A DNA stretch of 64,000 bases from Morchella semilibera (taxonomy: Eukaryota > Ascomycota > Pezizomycetes > Pezizales > Morchellaceae). The notes below the pieces were generated by a model, which was given only the letters and a program-made list of their open reading frames with translations, was not told where the DNA came from and ran no database searches. Each line of letters starts with the position of its first letter. Position 1 is the first letter of the stretch. Where the stretch lies: the NCBI GenBank assembly GCA_009192285.1, contig CM018603.1:4500062-4564061 (forward strand), in the 5' to 3' direction. The translations under genes and the position numbers were made by a program. Positions 21,737-33,210 of the stretch are shown here, piece after piece.

Positions 21737-21744
21737 TTTATATA
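21737..21744 (-). promoter_or_regulatory. TATA-like box of the gene at 21681
   Basis: On the minus strand it reads TATATAAA followed by CGCCCC, 56 bp before the ATG. It is one of the clearest examples of the shared TATA-plus-CCCC arrangement. Confidence 0.5.
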
Positions 21745-21829
21745 TGTTTTTGGTGAGTCATTCGGCGTCCCGAATGTCACATGGACAAGATGTTCATTGG
21801 GGCAAGTCAGCATTGGAATGCCAGGTGGC

Positions 21830-22800
21830 TGATTCTGGGTTCTTTTAGGGCGTTCTGGCAGGAAGACAAGGACATGGAATAGATATAGGCCACCCCCTTC
21901 ATCCCATTATGCTGCAGGTATTGCCTTGTCCTCATGTCTCTCTTGCGTCACGATTGCTCAGCTAATGTCTTTATAGGATCTCGATGGTCTATGCTGCCTC
22001 CCTCCTGAATTGTAGTAGACGTCATTTCCCTACACAATCTAGCAGAAGGAGACTAATAAAACCGATACCTCCAGCTTATTCTATATTACCCTCTGCACAG
22101 CATCTGCCCACTCCTTCTCGAGCCTCCCACGATGGACCACCACACACTGTAACGGCCACCTACATATGTACCACTGCTCTGCTATCCAGCGAAACCACGT
22201 TCTATCTATTTTCCACCTGAGGACAAGACAACAACAAGTACTTGAATAATACCCCCAAAACCACTGGCAGTGAGTAGTTCTCGTGAGCAGCAAAGTATTG
22301 AAGTACCAAGAGCTGACGGCAGTCCTTCTAGACCTCTATGACGCCACTTCCTTTCCGAATGTAATTCCCATGATTATGTTCTGTCCTTCAATACTCGTCG
22401 TTGGTTAATGAGGCTAAACTCAAACATAGTACGCCATTGGTTGCGTGGCCTGCTTGTCGCGCACCGGGTGTGGCGCTTGAGATGGTTGGTTGCTGCTTGG
22501 TTATCGAACCTTTATAGAAGTTGCAGGCATTTTCAACACATGGATGAAGTTGCAGGCATTTCAACACATTTACCTGGATATTACCTGATACGCAGGTTTT
22601 CGCCAGCCCTTTCCGTCTATTGATGGTAGTTTCATAAACCCAGATATCGACTACCGTCACTAATGGAACCCCACGCCACGGAAATATTCAATCAGCATCT
22701 TCGTCTACTACAATGTCAATGTTGATTATCTGTACTACCATATCGCAGTGCCATCATTTCAATTTATAGCAACAACCATTACAAAACGATCAGTACGTTT
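21830..22800. other. intergenic region with a short direct repeat
   Basis: No gene. A 22-24-bp sequence (AAGTTGCAGGCATTTCAACA plus two or three bases) occurs twice about 29 bp apart at 22,518-22,570, differing by one base in a T-run. Confidence 0.4.
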
Positions 22801-22923
22801 GTGATACCACTATATGTATATATCTGGCCACCTCCGTTCGCAGTCTCCAGGACCCTAGATTGCATAGGCACCTCCCTTCATCAACTCATTATTCCCCACA
22901 GCACCCTTCACGACAAACACACC

Positions 22924-23514
22924 ATGTCAGACCTAATCCGCGGTTTCGAAAAGCTCGAAATAGGACTGGAAGCAGCCCAACTCGCCGAGTTCACCATGCA
23001 CCTGGCCGAACTAGCCACCAAGATGACAGACTACAACTACACCGTCCGCCCCGGCAACAACCGCCCCCCCGCCTCCTTCACCTGGCCCGAGATCGTGATC
23101 TTCGCCAACATCCTCGGCGACTCCTACCTCGTCGACGTCTTCGACACGGACCTGACCCCGCTCGCGTACCGGCTCATGCCGCAGAGCGGGCACCACCTCA
23201 CCACGGCCGCCGAGAGACAGACCTACACCGTCGCGCAGCACTACCTGTGCCAGAGGGACCGCATGCTCGACATGCGCGCCGTGTTCGTCCGCAACCTGGA
23301 GACGCACATGGGCATTGGGCGCGACCCGGCCGCCAGGCGCGGGAGCGGCCGCGATGTCGACCTGCTCTCGGACGGCGCGTATAATTGGTACACGTACGAA
23401 ATCCAGAAGCAGATCTTGACAAAGAGCTTTGAGAAGACGCAGGCCCGGTATGGTAGCTCCCCGAGGAGGTGGTATCATCCGGAGAAGGGGGTGATTTATT
23501 TCGAGGGGGTCTAA
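22924..23514 (+). CDS. orphan protein, 196 residues
   Basis: Starts at ATG 22924 (MSDLIRGFEKLEIGLEAAQL), the first ATG after a C/A-rich leader; a TATATGTATATATC stretch lies about 110 bp upstream. Visible parts are an amphipathic N-terminal helix, a Pro/Trp-containing segment (PPASFTWPEIVIFANILGDS), a Tyr/Arg-rich helix (YLCQRDRMLDMRAVFVRNLE) and a basic, aromatic C-terminus ending GVIYFEGV. I recognise no family. The RMLDMRAVFVRNLETHMG stretch is faintly like the small-gene family's central block but lacks SGY. Strong codon bias to C-ending codons supports a real gene. Confidence 0.7.
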   Translation: MSDLIRGFEKLEIGLEAAQLAEFTMHLAELATKMTDYNYTVRPGNNRPPASFTWPEIVIFANILGDSYLVDVFDTDLTPLAYRLMPQSGHHLTTAAERQTYTVAQHYLCQRDRMLDMRAVFVRNLETHMGIGRDPAARRGSGRDVDLLSDGAYNWYTYEIQKQILTKSFEKTQARYGSSPRRWYHPEKGVIYFEGV

Positions 23515-24595
23515 CTAAGTGCACTACTGGTCCCTATCTGCCGGTGACTGCAGGGCTCCTCTGGTGCCTCTCTGCAGTTGGTTCTCGCATTTTGACGGGG
23601 GTTTTGGTATATGCTTTGGGTGCCTTTTATCTTTTTTTCTATGCAATATCTACATTTTACCGCCATATAGTCACGGCAGGCTACCAGATAGTCTTTCCGG
23701 ACAGAATTTAAATAAACTGATTTTCACCTCCACATGTACACTGTGACGCTGACTCGCAATGCCTCCGTCCAAGTCCCCTAGTGAAGAAACGTCCGCGTGA
23801 TGTGACATTTGTGGTTATGCTTGGAGTGTATGCTTTGCGCATTATCGGTCCTAACATCCACCCCGTGAAGATCATTGGCTACGACCCTCAATCAGTCATC
23901 AATGAATGTATTAGTCTCCATCACGCGGGTAGCTGGAAGCCACACGGCTTGGTACATACCCACACAACCATTCTATGTCCGAACCCCCCCCTCCCCTCCT
24001 GCTGATCCTGTAAGGGCCAATAGGCCAGTCCACACATCAACAAGGAAGACCATTCTACGGGAGCAGCAACCGTAAGGGAATGTGTGCCATGCTACCATTG
24101 AATCCGCGTCACCTGCTGCGAGATTCAAAGTGGCCCTCCGTGGGTTCGAGTGACGGGGTGCGTCAGATGGGTGTGTGGGATCATGGGGCATCACTCGGGT
24201 GTGGCAGGTTGGGCGACCCATCGGGGTCTGGAGTCCTGTTCAGGGGTGATGTGGAGGCGGGACCCTGGGGATGGTGTGACGCGGAGAGGAGGGGGTTGGG
24301 ATTGGGTGCGGTTTGTATAAGATTTTGGTATACCGTGGGTTGAGTGGATCGGCTGAGAATGGTGATTTCTTTGATGTGTTACGATACGTAATCGATGAGA
24401 GAGGAAAGTATATGAATTGTTTCGGTAAAGGAGAGAGTGGATCAAGGATGACAAAACAGAAAAGATGACAAAGGGACAGAAAACGAGACCCCACCACCTG
24501 GAACCACCATCCGAAAGGAAGAAAGGGCAAAGAGAAAAATAAATGAAAAAAAAAAAAAAAAAACGAAATCCGTCAACCCCAAGACACAGAGACCA
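23515..24595. other. intergenic region
   Basis: No gene supported. An oligo-A run lies at about 24,544-24,563. The segment 24,100-24,340 is G-rich on the plus strand like the 3' half of the nearby genes, but no credible frame or family match could be read there. Confidence 0.35.
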
Positions 24596-26058
24596 CTAAA
24601 CCTCAACACAAACATTCGAGTCAAGTATCATTTGCCCAACAAAGATAAAAGCGCCTATAGCGGGGATGCTCATCACAAACAGGTATATATATATGACACA
24701 AGCAGGCACCCTCTCTGACGGGAATACGCGCGGGATCCCTCCCCAATTACCCTCCCAGATTCCGTCTTGGATTCCCCTCAAACGGTCCCCTCCAAGGTTC
24801 TTCTGGAGTAATCCCTCAAGAACAATCATCAGGACCAAGGAGAAGTGTCCGATAACTAGTGAAGTCATGATCCACCCCCGCTGTTCGATCGTACTATGAC
24901 CGGGTTTGAAGTTGGTGAGCCAGAATATCACAAGGTACGGCAACGCGATGACGGCAATTATGGTAAGGAGTTCCATAGCATACCGTATTATCTGTGCATA
25001 CTGTCAACACATTATCCACATTATATATGTAGTTGGAGCACCAACCCTCTTTATAATGGACCCCTTCCGCCCTGGTCGCTCCCCACCCCCGTGGTGTGGC
25101 ACACCCTCGGTACTCGGCTCAGCCTCTCCCACAATACAACTTGTATAGTCCAATAGCCGATTTGAGGTATCTGATCCGCCCGACCCTCCGAGACTAACCA
25201 TGTATAGATAGGGGTAGCTAGGCTGGCAGAGTGAAGCGACGAGATTGAGGAATGACATTATAATATATGGAAGTACTGTCAACGAGTATGCTGCATATCC
25301 GAAGCGGGGTACCAGGTCACCGCGCGCTCGATATAGCTCGACCGACCCGTAGATTATTTGCGCGATCGCAGCTAACGCCTTGACCGCACTGTAGTTGCAT
25401 GCGATATCTATCTTCAAGCTGATGTCGTGGTGTTCCTTCAGATGCTGTTTTACTGCGTAGCTCCTCGGTACCAGTATAAATCCGTATTCCACGGTTAGGC
25501 CGAGGGGCGTGGTAATTGGGCGGTTCGGCCCGAAGTTGAACCAATTTTTTAGGACGTCCTTGAAGGATTGTTGGTGCATCGGATGTTGACCGTGTATGTA
25601 GAAATAGTTGGGATCTATCCATTCACTACGAGAATTAGACATTATCTCCCCATTCCAGGTTCCATACACTTGACAAACCTATTTCTCGGTGGTGGTGCTT
25701 GTCCCACTCCCTCCTGTGGCATCATCATGCACAACGCACCAGAATGCTGGGCTCTGCTCAAATTGTCCTTTTCCAAGATTGGACTGTCAAATATCCTTTC
25801 AAGCGCTATCGCCATACCACAAATAGGATGGATTAATGACCACAGGATATTTCTAACATTAATATAGGCTCCGGAGCCAGAAGGAGAAAGTACCGTTAAG
25901 GCGTGAAGACCGTAATTGAGCAGAAAGAACCTTAAAACGTCAAGCCATGTTCCTGGATGGCATACAAGATCACCCCTGCTGGCATTTATCGTTCTGTGTT
26001 CCGTTTCCATGTTTTGCACGGTCGAAGTATAAAGGATTAGTCCATCTCTCTTATCCAT
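24596..26058 (-). CDS. multi-exon multipass membrane protein of unknown function
   Basis: Three minus-strand blocks form one gene. Block 1 (from about ATG 26058; an earlier exon is possible) has two hydrophobic spans (RFFLLNYGLHALTVL, ILWSLIHPICGMAIAL). A 53-bp intron at 25626-25678 (GTTTGT donor, TCTAAT branch, CGTAG acceptor) joins it in frame to block 2, with LGLTVEYGFILVPRSYAV and spans AVKALAAIAQIIYGSVEL and LTVLPYIIMSFLNLVASL. Block 3 (24596 to about 24976) has three more spans and ends GQMILDSNVCVEV. Blocks 2 and 3 share a frame but are separated by a TGA at 25004-25006, so another intron is needed; its donor is unclear. About seven spans in all. The PGTWLDVLRFFLLNYGLHAL style resembles uncharacterised ascomycete membrane proteins; this is recollection, not a search result. 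Confidence 0.6.
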
Positions 26059-26320
26059 CCACCATGCCCCTTTATACCCCGTTGTATTAATAACAATTCT
26101 GCGCCTGGGGGAGGAGGGGGGGTGCTCAGAGACCAATCCAATTGGTTTTCAGCCCTTTCAGCCCGGCGATGCGCAGACATGGAGCGATTCGTCGCACATC
26201 TCATGAAGCTATTACAATCTCAGCGGTGGCCCGCTTTAGAATAGGCTTGACTAGCCGAGTTCGGGACTAGCCCGAGCTGTAAAGTGCATCTCGCGTAATT
26301 TGGAGGGCCAGGTCCAATCA
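26059..26320. other. upstream region of the membrane protein gene
   Basis: Probably the promoter, or an unseen first exon, of the 24.6-26.1 kb gene. The reading frame stays open upstream of 26058 to about 26136 without an ATG. Confidence 0.3.
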
Positions 26321-26788
26321 CTACTCCGGGGATATGTCCTCGATAGAGAGGGTTTGTAGGTACATGAAGCCGGGCTGGTAGTGCAGGTTTATGCATACCA
26401 CCAGTCTAATACCAAGCTTCACAATGCGATATTGGGGATGAATTACAATCCTGATATTGGCAAACAGCTGCACTCGCGCGGGTATACCGCCTTCAAAGAC
26501 AAGGAGGTATGACATCAGATCATCTGTCCGCTATTCTGCTCTCCCCGATTTGCCCAATAGGATTCCAAGTAGGCGGGTCTGGATCCGGTTGTTCTCGATA
26601 TGCTGAGCGGAGGGGGATGCTATAGCCCAAATGTTAAAGGCACCTACTGCATGTTGGGCGCGAGAATACTGCGTGACAAATATGCTAGCGACTACATCGT
26701 CACAAGAGTATGGCCCCCGTGATGGGACTTTTACTTTGTTTACTCTATTGCTCCAGATCAGTAATCTGAATTTGATATTCCGAGACAC
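26321..26788 (-). pseudogene. coding-looking minus-strand frame with one internal stop
   Basis: One frame runs about 155 codons with a single stop near 26,530. Segments such as IKFRLLIWSNRVNKVKVPSR, DDVVASIFVTQYSRAQHAVG and GIPARVQLFANIRIVIHPQY have protein-like composition. No start, splice site or known domain is evident. It may be a decayed gene lying head-to-tail with the membrane protein gene, or a chance frame. Confidence 0.25.
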
Positions 26789-28809
26789 TCAATTTAACTC
26801 AGCGGGTGTATGTGGGCGGATCGTTGGTCGCATACCACTGCTGCACACTGCCACACGCCACACCAATAAAAGAATCCACACTGTAAGGGGGGACGCAGCG
26901 ATAAGACACGGTTCCCAACACCACCATCCGGTAATCCAACCTATTCGCACACAAAATATATATTTCTCCTTTGTGCTCATCGGGTTATCTCCAACAGTGC
27001 TTCGGTGGAGAGCGCCAAGCCGCGGCCACCACACCTAACCACCCATTGTTTGATTTAATTCAATGTCACCGGAATCATCGGAGTCAATTGGGATCGTTGT
27101 GCAGGGTTTCCCACCTTTAAGCCCTTAAGACCCCAAACGGAGAGAGCTTTGGAATATAACCCTAACCCTGGCGGAGATGGGGATCTTTGGTTAACTTCGG
27201 GCCCGCAAGCATCGAGAAGCATCTTAGGGGACTGAGTACCGCCTCCACTTTCTTGGAAGGCAACTCGATCTTCCAATCATGGGCTCTGCGACTAGATAGT
27301 TCCTCGGCTGGGTGGGTAGATTCCGCCGGCAATAGTGTAGAGGGTAGTAATTTGGCGAAGGTCAGCCTTGGTGGTTATCAAGATAGTAGGTATATCTAGG
27401 CTGATCGGCGTGAGCACACATGCGGCCCAGTGTACAAGGTGGCGACATGGCGAATGCGGACCAAAAACAGGAGGGCAAACTAACTTATTAGTAATTTGGA
27501 ATTAGAGCTCGGTTGAGCGCACTTGTATCACACTACCGTATTGATGTCCTTGCCGTTGTTTGAACTGCTGGGTGGATTTTTTGTTTACATCAGTAATCGT
27601 ATCCAGACTACTGGGTGGATAATGATAAATAGGGAAATGGGACTCCCTCATGGAGAAGTTTGATTACCAAGAGGGGATATTTGGTTATTGATTTTCTATG
27701 ACTTTCACCCTAATGTAGAGTTTTCTTATTATCCCCTTATTCTATCAGTAAAACGCTGACCCCCCCTCTATTATAGGGCGGTTAGCAGTGACAGACCAAG
27801 GGATAGATAGCGAAGCAAAGAGGCATAAATAAAAACAAAGAAATAACAAAATCTTTTACCCCGAATAAAGTAATAATGAAAGGAAAGAAATCCAAATAAG
27901 GGAGGTCTTTATCCCAAAGAGAAACAAAGAGAATTATGAAAAAGATATTATAAAATAGAGCGTGAAAAGGATCCATGCAGATTAGGGCGCAACTTTCTTT
28001 CCCGGGACCCCGACGTTCCAGCAGATAAGGCCTCTGGGTTAAATAAATCATAGGGCGCCAGACAACGGCGGGATGAATCTATATAATCCTAAATAGATGT
28101 TGTTCACCTGCACAGGTATCTCCGGTGAGGTTGGGCAAAATTACATAGGATCCGCATAGAAAAATGTGTCTCTTTGAAGAAAAGGCGACATAGCTATAGC
28201 TACTTGTAATAGGCAGATCGGTAAATAAAGGTAGGGGTATATACATATGTATACTGAGTCTAGATCGGTATAACCTTAGATCTCCTCTAAAAGACAAAGA
28301 ATTCTGACCGGCGACTGCTCTGGTAAACGTACATGGATTTACCTCAATGAAGTACTAAGATTTTATAATTGAAAAAGGCGGCGAAGGTGGATGTGTATTA
28401 CGTGAGAACGAAAAATAAAATAAACTACCCAAATGGCTTAGCTAATAGCTAATGTACGAGGACAACAACCGCTAAAAGCCAATCATCCTGTCCCATTATA
28501 TTGCAACACCGGAGATATTCCCACAGGTAATTAGAGGTCTCGTATTATACGGAACCTTTCGGTTTTGGGAAGAAATTCATCGACCAATCGGAGATATCCA
28601 TGACAAAAAAGATGGGCAAGGATCATATTGCTACCAAAGGAGGTGCCGCAGATCTTATATATACATGCATATACATGTAGTATGTATCACGGCCCAGCGC
28701 GGGCTAGCCCAGATAAAGGCTAGATCAACGCACCACCGCGGGGGTACTAAACAGAACCGAGTTGGATTAAAATACTATTTCTACCTCCACATTATCTCAC
28801 GCAAGGTGC
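26789..28809. other. 2-kb gene-poor stretch
   Basis: AT-rich in its second half. Only short frames without support; no repeats or element ends detected. Confidence 0.4.
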
Positions 28810-28814
28810 CTATG

Positions 28815-29207
28815 TGTAAAGGGATATCTCAGAAGTCACTAAGATATGGCTAATGCTAAGCGATAGTTCTGTAGCTTTTAAACTTGTAATATTGTAGACC
28901 GGATTCCGTTCGCTTGAGAGGATGATGATTCCCCTAAGACGACGGGAATCCTACTAGCTATTTATACAGGAAGAACCCCCTTAAACCCGCTAACTCCATC
29001 AATAGCAAATCTCCCGCAATGCCTCCGCTACTGCTCCGACTTTCTACGAGGTGGGGTAACCAAGGGTCTACTCATGAAGTATGGTAGTGGTTGCCGAGTT
29101 ATAACCGAACCCCGCTTCTGGGCGTACGTCACTCTTTCCATCGTGCCGTCATACCAGGACAATACCATTGTACTACTAGTACCGCACTTCCAAGCAATCC
29201 TGTAACA
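28815..29207 (-). repeat. 3' LTR of gypsy copy 2
   Basis: 393 bp with TG...CA ends on the minus strand, matching 35894-36286. The purine tract sits directly inside it at 29208-29220. Confidence 0.95.
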
Positions 29208-29299
29208 CTACTCCCCTTCCAAGCCGTCGTCCTCGACCGTTAAACCCTTCCATGGAAAAAACCCTGTGGGAAAAGCCATGATGAGGGAAGGTATCGGGA

Positions 29300-32200
29300 T
29301 TATTGCTCTGTCAACCGTCGCTGCCTCTTAGTCTGCCGTGCTCCGGACTCCGGGGCTACTGTCACTTGACTTCGAGTGCGAGGACGGTCGCTAATAACCG
29401 GTTTGGCATTCTCGTCAGCCAGGGCCTCTTGGGGCTCTGGTGTTGCCAGCCGTTTGCGAGTGTTCTGCTTCCTATTAGGGTCCGAATCCTCTCGATAAGG
29501 CCGTAGGAGCATCTCGTGGAACACGTTGTGAACCTTCCAGTCTGCTGGTAGGTCTAGTCGGTACGCTCGATTACCGATCTTCGCTAGTACTTCGAAGGGT
29601 CCAGTGAACTTATCTGACCACTTGTTGTATCCGCCGAGGTTCCTTGTGTCTAACAGGACCTTCTGCCCTGGTTCGAACTGCTGTGCTGCGGGACCAGGTC
29701 GTGACGCCATTTTATCGTACGTCTGTTGTAAGGTTTCCCGGGCCAGCTCATGGGCGGCGAGGATCTCGTCCAGGTGGTTATTTCCTTCGGTATCCAGCTG
29801 CTCAATCTCCACGTCCGTAGGCCAGTCTGTGCGAGGGTGAAACCCATAGTTGCAATAGAATGGTGACTGCCCGGTAGAGGAGTGTTTGGCGTTATTATAG
29901 GCGTATTCACAAATAGGAAGTAGGTCTCTCCACTTCTTTCCTGTGCCGGCCGTAAACGCTCGTAGGTAGGACTCCATATGCTGGTTGGTCCTTTCCGTCT
30001 GACCATCTGTCTGCGGATGGAACGAGGTCGAGAGTCTTCTACGAATCCCTAGTCGTTCTGTGATCGCGGTCCAGAAAGCTGACACGAATTGTGTTCCTCG
30101 GTCCGATACTATTGATCGCGGGAGTCCGTGAAAGCGCCAGATGTCTTTGACGAAGGCTTGTGCGGTTTGCTCCGCGTTGATTCCTGTCATTGGGATGAAG
30201 TGCGCCATTTTACTGAAGCGGTCCACTACAACCATGACGTTCCGGAAACTTGACCGCTCCTTGGGCATTTCTACTACAAAATCCATGGAGATGTCGCACC
30301 AAGGGGTCGTGGCTAACTCTAGGGGCTGTGGAAGAGACATATGTCGTCGTCGTTGTTTGGCTCTTTGGCATACATCGCACGTGCTGACATATTTGGCTAC
30401 ATCCGTGGTCATTCCTGGCCACCAGTAGTTCCTGTCAATCAATTCCAAGGTTTTATCTCTGCCTAGATGCCCTGCCGTGGGTCGGTCGTGATGGTCTTCT
30501 ATGACCTGCTTGACTGCGTGCCCAGGCACTACCCAGCGTCCTTCATGAGTCGCTGTATTCTGATCGGGATCCCACTCTGTTGCAGCCTCTCGCAAGATAG
30601 TCTGCCGGGTCCACAGGTCCTCAGGATCTTCGTTATCAGGGAGTTCATCCGGAACTATCCTACGAGTCCATCGACCCTCTTCTTCATACCAGTTCTGCAG
30701 AGCCGCAGGCATTCCCACTCCTGGTATGTGTACCCACTGATCCACTGGACGTACTTCTGATGAGTGATTGCAGAGGATTTCTTCACGGGGTTCTATTCCC
30801 GCTTGTGTCCTTCTTGCAAAATGTCCGGGGAGGAGGTTTCTTTCTGCAAAGTGTTCAGGTGAGAGGAGCATTTTTACTGGCTGCTCTCGAACTACTCCCC
30901 CTTCCATAGCGTACTCCGGGCGCCTGGTTAAAGCATCAGGTTTCCCATTCTTGTCGCCTGGTCGAAAGTGGATCTTGAAGTGAAAAGGTGCTATCTTTTC
31001 AGCCCATCGGGCCTGTCTTCTTGACAGCTTCTTGGTTGTTGTGAAGTACTGAGGTTTTGGTGATCAGAATAAATCTGGATAGGTATGTCCGTACCTTCCA
31101 GCCAATGTCTCCAAGTCAGGAGGGCGGAAACTATTGCGAGCATCTCTTTATCGTAGATCTCATAGTTGACTTCGGCCTCGTTGAACTTGCGAGAGTGGTA
31201 AGCCACCGGATGTAACTTGCCATCTTCGAACACCTGTGACAAGACCGCAGCCTCTGCCCAGTCGCTGGCATCTGTTTCAAGGACAGCCATGCGATGTTCG
31301 TCGTAGTGTCGGAGGATAGGAGCGGTGGTAAATAGCTTCTTGAGCCCCTCAAAAGCATCCTGCTGCTCCCGACCCCACTTCCATACAGCATTTTTCTTCA
31401 GGAGATCTGTCATGGGCTTGCATACCGCAGAATACCCGTAGATGAACCGCCTTAGAAAGTTGGCGAATCCCAGGAAGCATTGAAGTTCCTTCACCTTTGT
31501 GGGTATTAACCACTCAGTGATAGCCTTCACCTTCTCGGGTGAGACTTGGGTGCCGCTACCTGATAGCTTGAATCCTAGGAATTCTATCTCCGTTTGGAAC
31601 CAAGCAGTCTTTTTCAGGTTGCCGTACAGGTGGTGATGTCGTAGCCGCTCCAGCACCCTGCGCACAAGAGCTACATGCTCTTGTCTGGACTTGGAATATA
31701 TCAGGATATCATCCAAGTAAACCACTAGACCCTGATCTAACAGGTCCTTGAATATGGTATTAACCATTGCCTGGAACGTTGCCGGGGCATTGGTTAAGCC
31801 GAAGGGCATTACTCTATATTCGAAGTGGCCGTATTTGGTCCGGAAAGCTGTCTTCCACTCTTCTCCCTCGGCGATCCTTACTAGGTTGTAAACCGTTCTT
31901 GAGATCGATCTTGGTGAAGAAGAGAGCTCCCTTCGTCGAGTCTGCCAGCTCTGTCATGAGAGGCAGTGGGTATCGGTTCTTGACTGTGACGGAGTTTAAG
32001 CCGCGATAGTCGACACATAGCCGTAGTGACCCATCTTGTTTAGGACGAAGAGGATTGGTGCCGCTGCTGGGCTGGAAGATGGGACAATTTTTCCTGCCGC
32101 TAACATTTCGTCCAGGTATTCCCTCAACGCTTTCTGTTCCGGGGGTGACAATGCATAAATAGGACCCCACGGAGGTTGGCTTCCGTCCAAGAGAGGAATC

Positions 32201-32943
32201 GTATGATCCCACTCACTATGTTCCGGCAGGCGTCCTGCTCCTTCAGGGGAGAACACATCTGCGTAGTCTTGGAACTCTTCCGGGATAGCACTAGCGAGGG
32301 TCTCGCTTCCCGTGTTTCGTGCCCAGAAAGGGTGTGACTCAAGGGGCATGTCAGGCTCAGGCATGTGTCGTAGAAGTCTAACGACCTTTTCTTGCCAACC
32401 TTCCTCGTACATGTCTCCTTCTGTCATCATGCAACCCTTAATCTGGCACTTGATACTATTGAAGGTAGCCTTGTTCTGGCCCCAATGTATCATAGGTTGA
32501 TGCTCTTCGAGCCATCGATGTGGTATGACAAGATCTTCTCCAGCAAAGGTACCGATTTCGCAGGTGACTAACCTATCGAGGTGGCTACCGATGCGGAGTG
32601 TGAGAGGTTGGGTAATATGAGTACCGGAGTGTGGCATACGTGAGCCATCAGCTTGTTTGATGAGGAGGGTTGTGGTGCGAGTCTTAACTGGGATGTCGGC
32701 CTGCTTGACGCAGTTCCAGGACATAATCCATGTCTCGGTACCGCTATCTAGCAACGCTTGGACCGTATGTATAAAGTGTTTGTTGGTTTTAGGGTTGAGC
32801 CATGAGATCTCTATCTCGAGGCGGGTCTCTTGGGTGGTAGTCATCTTGGTATGGGTGTGTTGTAGTAGAGGAGGATCGTTATGTTCTTCTCCTTGGGGCG
32901 AATGAGATCTCTTATATAGCCAAGTGCGGGGTAGCTTTGACAC
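29300..32943 (-). pseudogene. pol region of gypsy copy 2
   Basis: Same domain order as copy 1: protease, reverse transcriptase, RNase H, integrase, C-terminal GPFEVL module and basic tail. The integrase part is the best preserved. Treated as a fossil with about three breaks in this region. Confidence 0.9.
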
Positions 32944-33210
32944 TCCATGCCCAAAGAATACCTTGCCCTAATCACGAGTTCCTACTTTGCATTGGCAGTC
33001 TCTCCACAGGGTTATGGCAAGTCAACAGTGCGCAGTGCGTCTACTGTCCGCTATCTGTGTGGCCCCTCTGATTTCTGAACTTCTAGATTCGAGTCTTGGT
33101 TTCTGGCATTGGTCATTGCTTTCTCGCAGTATGTTTTAAAGAGATTTATTTCCGTGCCCTAATAACTAATTTATTCATAACCCAATAAAGAAAACCATAA
33201 GAAAAATAAC

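Noticed and set aside
24544-24563. Oligo-A run as the tail of a LINE or SINE
   Set aside because: No target duplication or element body next to it.
26264-26282. Stem-like GTTCGGGACTAGCCCGAGC suggesting a tRNA arm
   Set aside because: No cloverleaf, A box or B box could be fitted around it; no tRNA or rRNA gene was found anywhere in the window.
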